From Myxococcales bacterium (GTDB taxonomy: Bacteria > Myxococcota_A > Polyangia > Polyangiales > Ga0077539), in assembly GCA_030652255.1 (NCBI GenBank), contig JAUSAZ010000111.1:39089-103088 (forward strand): 64,000 nt of DNA, in the 5' to 3' direction. How positions within the stretch are numbered: the stretch's first letter is position 1; each line of letters begins with the position of its first letter. A model generated the notes under the pieces. That model did no database searches, had not been told where the DNA came from, and saw nothing but the letters and a program-made list of their open reading frames with translations. Below are positions 56,090 to 64,000 of this stretch, piece after piece. Position numbers and translations under genes: made by a program.

Positions 56090-58708
56090 ATGACCGGTGA
56101 CCCAGCGGAAATCCCGATCCCTGAGGCGCTGCGCGAGCAGTACCGGGTGAGCTTCATTCGCTTCCAGAGCCCCACCGCGGCGCTCTTCGAGGGGGTCGAT
56201 CCGGAGCATGGCCGCACCGTCCTCGTGAAGGTGATGCGCCCCGACCCGACGACCTCGCCCGCCGATCGGCAGCGGGTGCGCCGCGAACTCCAGAAGCTCG
56301 TGCAGGTCCGGCACCCCGTGCTGGTGCCCATCCTCGACCTCGGCGAGGAGGGCGACCTCACCTGGATCATCCGCCCCTTCGTCGTCGGCGAGACCCTCGC
56401 CGAGCGCATCGCCGCCCGCGGCCGCCTCTCCCCGGTCGAGGCCGCCACCCTCGGCCTGCACCTCGCCGCGGGCCTCGGCGAGCTCCACCGCCACGGCCTG
56501 CTGCACCGCGACCTGCGCCCCGGTCACGTCCTGCTCGGCCACGACGGCGGCGTGTACCTCATCGACGCCGGCCTCGGCCGCACCTTCGTCTCCCCCGACG
56601 GGCGCGCGCTCGTCGGCTGCCCCGGCTACGCCGCCCCGGAGGCCATCCTCGGCCGGCTGATGAGCTTCCGCTCCGACCTCTACGGCCTCGGCGCCGTCCT
56701 CTACGAGGCCCTCTCGGGCATGCCGCCGTACATGGCCCTCGACCCGCGTCGCATGATGCAGCTGCAGTGCGAGGCCGACCCCGAGCCCCTCGACCCCTCG
56801 GTGCCGCCCGCCCTCACCCGCCTCGTCGCGACGCTGCTCGCCCGCGATCCCCGCGAGCGCCCGATGAGCGCGCAGATCGTCGAGCGGCAGCTCGAGCCGA
56901 TGGTGCCGTCGATTCCCCCAGCGGCCCCTGAGGCGGAGTTCGAGATGGGCGAGCGCACCCTGATGACCGACTCGGTCGACGGGTACGTCAGCCCCGCGGG
57001 GCTCGTGTACGAGGCCCCGGCGATGGAGAGCCCGCCGCCCGCGCAGTCGTTCCGGGTCCCGACGCCCGCGCCGGTGTTCCGTACTCCGACACCTGCACCG
57101 GCATTCCGGCCGCCTACGCCCGCGGCGGCCTTCCATGTCGCGCCGCCATCCCCTCCGGCCACGGCTGCGAAGGCGACGATGATGGGCCTCGCGCCGGGGA
57201 TGCAGCCGGGCGAGGTGAACCCCTACGAGCCCGCAGGGCAGGCCCCGAGCGCGCCCCCCGAGGCGCTCGATTTCGACGACGTCGTCGACACCAACCAGAA
57301 CGAGGCATCGCGGGTCTTCGGCATCCCGGCGACGTCGCAGTCGTCGGGTGGCAGCGCCATTCCCCCGCTGGCGCCGGAGCCTGTGCACGGCCCCGGCGTC
57401 GGACATGCCGAGGCGGCGATGGCGCAGTTCCCGGGCTTCGCACCAAACCCCGCGGCCGATCCCCAGAGCGGGCCGCGGATGGCGCCGCCAGCCTTCGGCG
57501 ATGCCCCGATGGCGCCGCAGGCCTCGGGCGCCTATCCCCTGCCCGAGCAGGGTCCGCCCCCTGCACCGCAGCCCTACGAGCCCCCGGCGAGCCATACGGT
57601 CGCGATGGACGGTCCTCCGCCCGCGGCCCTCATGGGCTTCGGGATGCAGGGCCAGCCCATGATGCAGGGCCAGCCCATGATGCAGGGCCAGCCCATGATG
57701 CAGGGCCAGCCCATGATGCAGGGCCAGCCCATGATGCAGGGCCAGCCCATGATGCAGGGCCAGCCCATGATGCAGGGTCAGCCCCAGTGGTCCCCCTACG
57801 GACCGGGCATGCCAGGCCAGGGCCAGGGCCCGATGACGGCGCCGCCCGCAGCGCCGGCGAAGTCTCGCGCGCCGGCCCTGATCCTCGGACTGTTCAGCCT
57901 CGTCGCCATCGCGGGCGGCGGCGGGTATCTCGTCGCGCGCATCCGCAGGGCGAACAGCAACACCAATCCCCCGGCGGCCACGGGCAACCCCGGCGTCACG
58001 CCGGAGACCACCCTCACCCAGCCGCCGATGCCGAGCGGCACCCTCGGGATGTCCGACGCGGCTGCGCTCGTCGTCGCCGATGTCGAGTCCATGGCGGAGG
58101 CCGACGCGCCCGCCGTCGTCGCCGCCGAGCCCGATGTGCCCGTGGCCGCGGCCATCGCCGAGCCCGACGCTGGCGCTCCCGTCGTGCCTCCTCCCCCCGA
58201 GCCCCTGGTGATCGACGCGGGGACGGTCGCCGCGACCCCGACCCCGACGCCCACGCCCACGCCCATGCCGACTCCCCGCCCGACCCCGGTGGTGCGAAAC
58301 ACGCAGCCCCGCCCGGTGAACGTCCGCCCCGTGCCGACCGCGCGGCCCACCGGGGACGCCGGGGTCGCGGTCACTCCGCTGAACGAGGCCCTCCGCCGCC
58401 AGGACTGGGCCACCGCCCGTCGGCTCCTCCAGACGCACCTGCGCTCGCGCCCTGGCGATGCCGCGGCGCACGCGCAGCTCGGGTACGTGCTCGACCGGCT
58501 CGGCGACAACCCCGGCGCCCTCGCGGAGTACCGCGCCGCCACGCGGCTCGACCGGCGTAACACCCGCTACCTGCACCGCCTCGCCGACCTCCAGGTCGCC
58601 ACCGGCGACCGCCCGGGCGCCATCGCGACGCTCCAGCAGATCCTCCGAATCAACCCCGCCGAGCCCGCGGCCCGGGCGCGGCTCGAGCAGATGCAGGGCC
58701 CGCGCTGA
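56090..58708 (+). CDS. Serine/threonine protein kinase with Pro/Met/Gln-rich linker and C-terminal TPR
   Basis: LLHRDLRPGHVLLG, YLIDAGLGRTFV, GCPGYAAPEAILGR; TM ALILGLFSLVAIAGGGGYLVA; TPR at C-terminus. Confidence 0.88.
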   Translation: MTGDPAEIPIPEALREQYRVSFIRFQSPTAALFEGVDPEHGRTVLVKVMRPDPTTSPADRQRVRRELQKLVQVRHPVLVPILDLGEEGDLTWIIRPFVVGETLAERIAARGRLSPVEAATLGLHLAAGLGELHRHGLLHRDLRPGHVLLGHDGGVYLIDAGLGRTFVSPDGRALVGCPGYAAPEAILGRLMSFRSDLYGLGAVLYEALSGMPPYMALDPRRMMQLQCEADPEPLDPSVPPALTRLVATLLARDPRERPMSAQIVERQLEPMVPSIPPAAPEAEFEMGERTLMTDSVDGYVSPAGLVYEAPAMESPPPAQSFRVPTPAPVFRTPTPAPAFRPPTPAAAFHVAPPSPPATAAKATMMGLAPGMQPGEVNPYEPAGQAPSAPPEALDFDDVVDTNQNEASRVFGIPATSQSSGGSAIPPLAPEPVHGPGVGHAEAAMAQFPGFAPNPAADPQSGPRMAPPAFGDAPMAPQASGAYPLPEQGPPPAPQPYEPPASHTVAMDGPPPAALMGFGMQGQPMMQGQPMMQGQPMMQGQPMMQGQPMMQGQPMMQGQPMMQGQPQWSPYGPGMPGQGQGPMTAPPAAPAKSRAPALILGLFSLVAIAGGGGYLVARIRRANSNTNPPAATGNPGVTPETTLTQPPMPSGTLGMSDAAALVVADVESMAEADAPAVVAAEPDVPVAAAIAEPDAGAPVVPPPPEPLVIDAGTVAATPTPTPTPTPMPTPRPTPVVRNTQPRPVNVRPVPTARPTGDAGVAVTPLNEALRRQDWATARRLLQTHLRSRPGDAAAHAQLGYVLDRLGDNPGALAEYRAATRLDRRNTRYLHRLADLQVATGDRPGAIATLQQILRINPAEPAARARLEQMQGPR
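57644..57787 (+). repeat. 18-bp coding tandem repeat, 7 perfect plus 1 degenerate copies
   Basis: ATGCAGGGCCAGCCCATG repeated head to tail, encoding MQGQPM. Confidence 0.97.
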
Positions 58709-58756
58709 CGCCTTCGGCGCTTCGCAGCGAAGCCCCGCGGAGGCTACGATGCGGCC

Positions 58757-59650
58757 ATGGTCATCCTTCGCACGGTCTCCCTCCTGGTCGCGGCGGGCTC
58801 GATCTCCCTCGCCTGCTCGTCGAGCACGCCCGACCCGGGCGGTGACGCCGGCCCCGGCGACCTCGGCGTGGTGGTCACCGACCAGGGCACCGTCACCGAC
58901 CGCGGCACCGTCACCGACCGCGGCGCGCCCGACAGCGGCGGCGGCGCCTCCTGCGGCGGCTCCCTCGGCCCGTGCAACGTGGTCACCAGCACCGGGTGCA
59001 TGGCGGGCGAAGGCTGCTACGCCGGGCGCAGCGCCGACGGCGGGGTGGGCGCGACCTGCGCGCCGGCGGGCAGCCGGGGTTGGGGCGACCCGTGCACCTC
59101 GGCCAACGGCTGCCGCGAGGGCTTCGCCTGCCTCGGCACCCCGGGTCAGTGCGTGAAGCTCTGTTGTGAGAACGACAACGCGTCGTGCCGCGACGAGGCC
59201 CGCGGCGGGCGCCCGGGGGCCGTCTGCGCTGGCGCGGTCACCGGCAGCGACACGCGCACCTGCATGGATATCTCGAGCTGCGACGTGTACGCCGCGAGCG
59301 GCAACCGCTGCCCGGCCGAGCGCCCGCGGTGCGACATCATCGCGAGCGACGGCACCACCAACTGCTTCGCCCACGAGGCGGGCGCGGCCCCCGGGGGCGA
59401 CGGCGCGGCGTGCTGCTCCAACAGCCGCTGTCAGCCCGGGATGGTGTGCGTCCCGCGCGACCGCACGATGGGCAACGTGGCGTGCGTCGCGGCGTCGCCC
59501 AACCGGGTGTGCCGCAGGGTGTGCAACCCCCTGCTCGCGGGCGTCGACGCGGGCGCCGACGCGGGCGCCCAGTGCCCCGGCGCGCAGACCTGCTCGTTCA
59601 CGTTCACCGACACCCCGGACACCTACGGCGCCTGCGCCCCGATGCCCTGA
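58757..59650 (+). CDS. Cys-rich lipoprotein, unknown function
   Basis: Lipobox SLAC; GTVTDRGTVTDRG repeats; many Cys. Confidence 0.75.
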   Translation: MVILRTVSLLVAAGSISLACSSSTPDPGGDAGPGDLGVVVTDQGTVTDRGTVTDRGAPDSGGGASCGGSLGPCNVVTSTGCMAGEGCYAGRSADGGVGATCAPAGSRGWGDPCTSANGCREGFACLGTPGQCVKLCCENDNASCRDEARGGRPGAVCAGAVTGSDTRTCMDISSCDVYAASGNRCPAERPRCDIIASDGTTNCFAHEAGAAPGGDGAACCSNSRCQPGMVCVPRDRTMGNVACVAASPNRVCRRVCNPLLAGVDAGADAGAQCPGAQTCSFTFTDTPDTYGACAPMP

Positions 59651-61116
59651 TCGGGCGGCCGCGACGGCGCGCCAGCGGGCCCCACGCGGCAGCCCACCCG
59701 CGCCAGCGCGAGGCGGCGACGGACGGCGTCGGGGTCCGCGGCGATCCACGCGATGACGGCGCCGCGGACGGTGGGCGTGATCGCGAGGTCGACGAGGCGG
59801 GCCGGGTCGTCGGGCGACATCGCGAGGTCGGCGAACCAGCGCGTGGGCTGGTGGGGGGTCGCGCCCCCGAGGGAGACGAGCGAGTGCGGGTCGTCGGAGC
59901 GCACCGCGCGCTCGGCGAGCACCAGCGCGCCGTTGGGCGTCCAGGCGACGAGCGGGTCCCAGAGGGTGCCGGTGCTGCGCGCGGCGCGGGTTCCGCTCGG
60001 GGGCAGCACGAGCACCTCGACCAGGCCCCCGTCGACGCCCCGCGCAGGCGCCGAGCGGCGCACGGTCACGCCCCAGGGGGACACCGCCGGGCCCCAGTAC
60101 CCTTCGCCCGCGAGCACCCGCACGCCGCGCGAGGGCGTCCGCGGCATACCGGTCGGTGTATTCCTCGCGCTCTCGAGGGTGATGCCGCCGCGGGTCCAGA
60201 CGCCCGCCGCGGGGCCGTCGGCGACGGTCCACGCGGCGACCAGGCCGTCGCTCCCCGCGGCCAGGCCGGCGACGGGCTCGCCGCGGCCGTCGTCCCGCGC
60301 CTCGCGGGTGAGCTCCAGCGGCGCCCGCACCGGCCGCCCGCTGCCGTCGAGGAACCACACGCTCTCCCGCCGCGCGGGAGCCAGGCCCGGCGCGGTCGCG
60401 ACCGACTCGCCGAACACCGCCGCGGTGCCGCCCGACCACGTGACCGGCGGCGCGTCGATGTCCAGCGCCCGGGTGCCCTCGATGGCCCGCGGGGGAAACA
60501 GCACGCGCCCGCCGAGTCCCACCCGGGTGAGCACGATGGGGCGGTCGGCGCTGCCCCCCACGCCGTGCTCCGCGCGCTCGTAGGAGAGCACCGCGGCGTC
60601 GTGCTCGCGCAGCACGATCGAGGCGTCGGGCGCGAAGCCCGGCGCGTCGGAGACCGTGGGCACCTCGCCCTCCCACTCCACCCAGCGCGACGCCGGGAAG
60701 GAGAACCCCTGCCGCCCCTGGAGGGGACGCCCCAGCGTGACGAGGGCCACCGAGCGCGCGCCCCGGCTCGCGAGCGCCACCTGGAGCGGGATCATCGTCC
60801 CGGTGTTGAGGTCGACGAGGCGCACGGGGCCCTCCATCGAGCACGCCGTCCACGGGGAGGGCAGCTCCTCCCCGGAGGCCATCGGGGTCGCGCCGACCTG
60901 CGCCTCGGCGGGCGTCGAGCGCTCGTCGAGGAAGTCCTCGGTGGTCATGTCGCCGAAGCGGGTGAGCCGCGCGCCGAGCATGTCGGTGACCCCGAGGGAC
61001 ATCGCCTCCACGAGGGGCGCCGGGTCCGTCGGGGCGCGCGGGCGCGGTGCGGGCTGCGCCGAGGCCATCGACGCTGCCAGCGCGGTGGCCGCTGAGCCGA
61101 GCGCGATACGACGCAT
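59623..61116 (-). CDS. Secreted hypothetical protein, beta-rich
   Basis: Signal peptide MRRIALGSAATALAASMASAQPAP; 28-bp convergent 3' overlap with the preceding gene. Confidence 0.65.
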   Translation of the reverse strand: MRRIALGSAATALAASMASAQPAPRPRAPTDPAPLVEAMSLGVTDMLGARLTRFGDMTTEDFLDERSTPAEAQVGATPMASGEELPSPWTACSMEGPVRLVDLNTGTMIPLQVALASRGARSVALVTLGRPLQGRQGFSFPASRWVEWEGEVPTVSDAPGFAPDASIVLREHDAAVLSYERAEHGVGGSADRPIVLTRVGLGGRVLFPPRAIEGTRALDIDAPPVTWSGGTAAVFGESVATAPGLAPARRESVWFLDGSGRPVRAPLELTREARDDGRGEPVAGLAAGSDGLVAAWTVADGPAAGVWTRGGITLESARNTPTGMPRTPSRGVRVLAGEGYWGPAVSPWGVTVRRSAPARGVDGGLVEVLVLPPSGTRAARSTGTLWDPLVAWTPNGALVLAERAVRSDDPHSLVSLGGATPHQPTRWFADLAMSPDDPARLVDLAITPTVRGAVIAWIAADPDAVRRRLALARVGCRVGPAGAPSRPPDQGIGAQAP

Positions 61117-61214
61117 CTGTGCCCGGGCATTGGGCACCGGGCGCGGCGCCGCGGCAACTATCCAGCGGTGACGTTCGGGCGCCGGACCCATCCCGGACGG
61201 TCTACACTGAAAAC

Positions 61215-63140
<1,926 letters not shown>

Positions 63141-63180
63141 GCGGCACCGCCGCCCCGAAGGTGCGCCGGGCGCGGGTCGG

Positions 63181-64000
63181 TCACCCGCACACCCCGCTGC
63201 GACAGATGAGCACCCCGCAGCACCCGAGGCTCCCGGTGCACGCGCCGCCCGCCCCCGCGCAGCACCGGAAGGTGCCCACGACGTCGACGCAGCCGCGGGC
63301 TCCCGCGCAGCACTCGGGCGCCGGCGCCCCCGGCGTGCACACCACCGCCTCGCCGAGCGTGCACGGCGCCGCGCGGCACTGCCCACCCTGGCAGACCAGC
63401 GCGCCGCAGCAGTCCGCGCCGGACGAGCACGGCTCGCCCTCGACGTTGCAGCACCGCCCCGACTCGCACCGCCGCGCGCCGCAGCAGCCCTCGTCGGCGC
63501 TGCACTGCGAGGCCGTGAGCCCGCAGCAGCGGGTCACCCCGCCGCGCGCCGCGCAGAGCCGGCCGCCCTCGCAGCACGCCACCGCGCCCGGGGTGCAGGG
63601 CGCCCCGGCGGTGATCGCGCACGCGGGCGGACGGCAGGCGCCCGCGGTGCACGTGAGGCCCGCGCAGCAGTCGGCGGCGCTCGCGCAGGTCTCCGCCGAG
63701 GTGCGGCAGACGCAGCGGCCGCCCGCGCAGCTCAGCTGGCCGCAGCACTCCGCCGCGCTCGCGCACGCGCCCTCCGCCGCGCGGCAGCACACGCTCGCCC
63801 CCGCCGCGCCGCCGCACGCGAGGCCGCCGCAGCACGCCGCCGCGCTCGCGCACGCCGACCCGACGGCGCCGCACGCGGGCACCAGCCGGGCGCAGCGCCC
63901 GCTCTCGCAGGAGAGCCCGGCGACGCAGGCGCCCGCCCCGGCGCAGCACGCCTGTCCCTCGGCGCCGCACGCGGCGACCGCGCACGCGCCCGCCGCGCAC
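63181..64000 (-). CDS. Cysteine-rich repeat protein (5' end beyond window)
   Basis: Frame stays open to the window edge; recurring CxxxxxCCGGLxCxxGxC-type units. Confidence 0.75.
   Translation of the reverse strand, partial: CAAGACAVAACGAEGQACCAGAGACVAGLSCESGRCARLVPACGAVGSACASAAACCGGLACGGAAGASVCCRAAEGACASAAECCGQLSCAGGRCVCRTSAETCASAADCCAGLTCTAGACRPPACAITAGAPCTPGAVACCEGGRLCAARGGVTRCCGLTASQCSADEGCCGARRCESGRCCNVEGEPCSSGADCCGALVCQGGQCRAAPCTLGEAVVCTPGAPAPECCAGARGCVDVVGTFRCCAGAGGACTGSLGCCGVLICRSGVCG

Noticed and set aside
57574-57768. Antisense ORF with MGWPCI repeats
   Set aside because: Reverse-strand reading of the 18-bp repeat in the kinase gene; no independent support.
58886-58924. Short GTVTDRG duplication in lipoprotein gene
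   Set aside because: Two copies only, typical of low-complexity linkers after lipoprotein signal peptides.
60158-60170. 13-nt match (GTATTCCTCGCGC) to an arm of the 44192-44321 palindrome
   Set aside because: Short, within a coding sequence, and no flanking arm similarity; most likely chance.
54353-60853. 2166-aa minus-strand ORF
   Set aside because: Only the 3' part (rsmE, 54353-55132) is real. The upstream extension is antisense to prmA-region and kinase genes and shows composition and repeats (HHGLAL) expected from a GC-rich shadow frame.

Overview
High-GC bacterial chromosomal window, probably Myxococcota (inference from gene content and lipoprotein/kinase style, not tested). About 57 CDS can be supported. 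The main structured region (about 16.2-33.9 kb) is a partial denitrification locus. A minus-strand operon encodes a NapD/NapA/NapB periplasmic nitrate reductase with a tetraheme lipoprotein cytochrome and NrfC/NrfD-type electron-transfer subunits. A divergent plus-strand operon encodes a small cytochrome c, a NirK nitrite reductase fused to cytochrome c, a NirV-like protein and SCO. These are followed by a Crp/Fnr regulator, a radical SAM protein with HemG, a YwiC-like protein, NnrS and a small hypothetical protein. Two identical perfect palindromes, TGACAATTGTCA, lie in the nap/nir and ywiC/nnrS divergent promoter regions. A clear cobalamin riboswitch (40493-40642) precedes a secreted beta-propeller-like lipoprotein and a second lipoprotein, with no recognisable B12 transport gene nearby. 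Other notable items are a 130-bp symmetric palindromic element between convergent genes, an M48 protease/dynamin-like GTPase pair, a CBM48-like insertion in a DUF1592-type protein, a GspE-N/HEAT protein without an ATPase domain, and an 18-bp coding tandem repeat in a protein kinase. No tRNA, rRNA, CRISPR array or transposase was recognised. All family calls come from reading motifs by eye; no database search was run.
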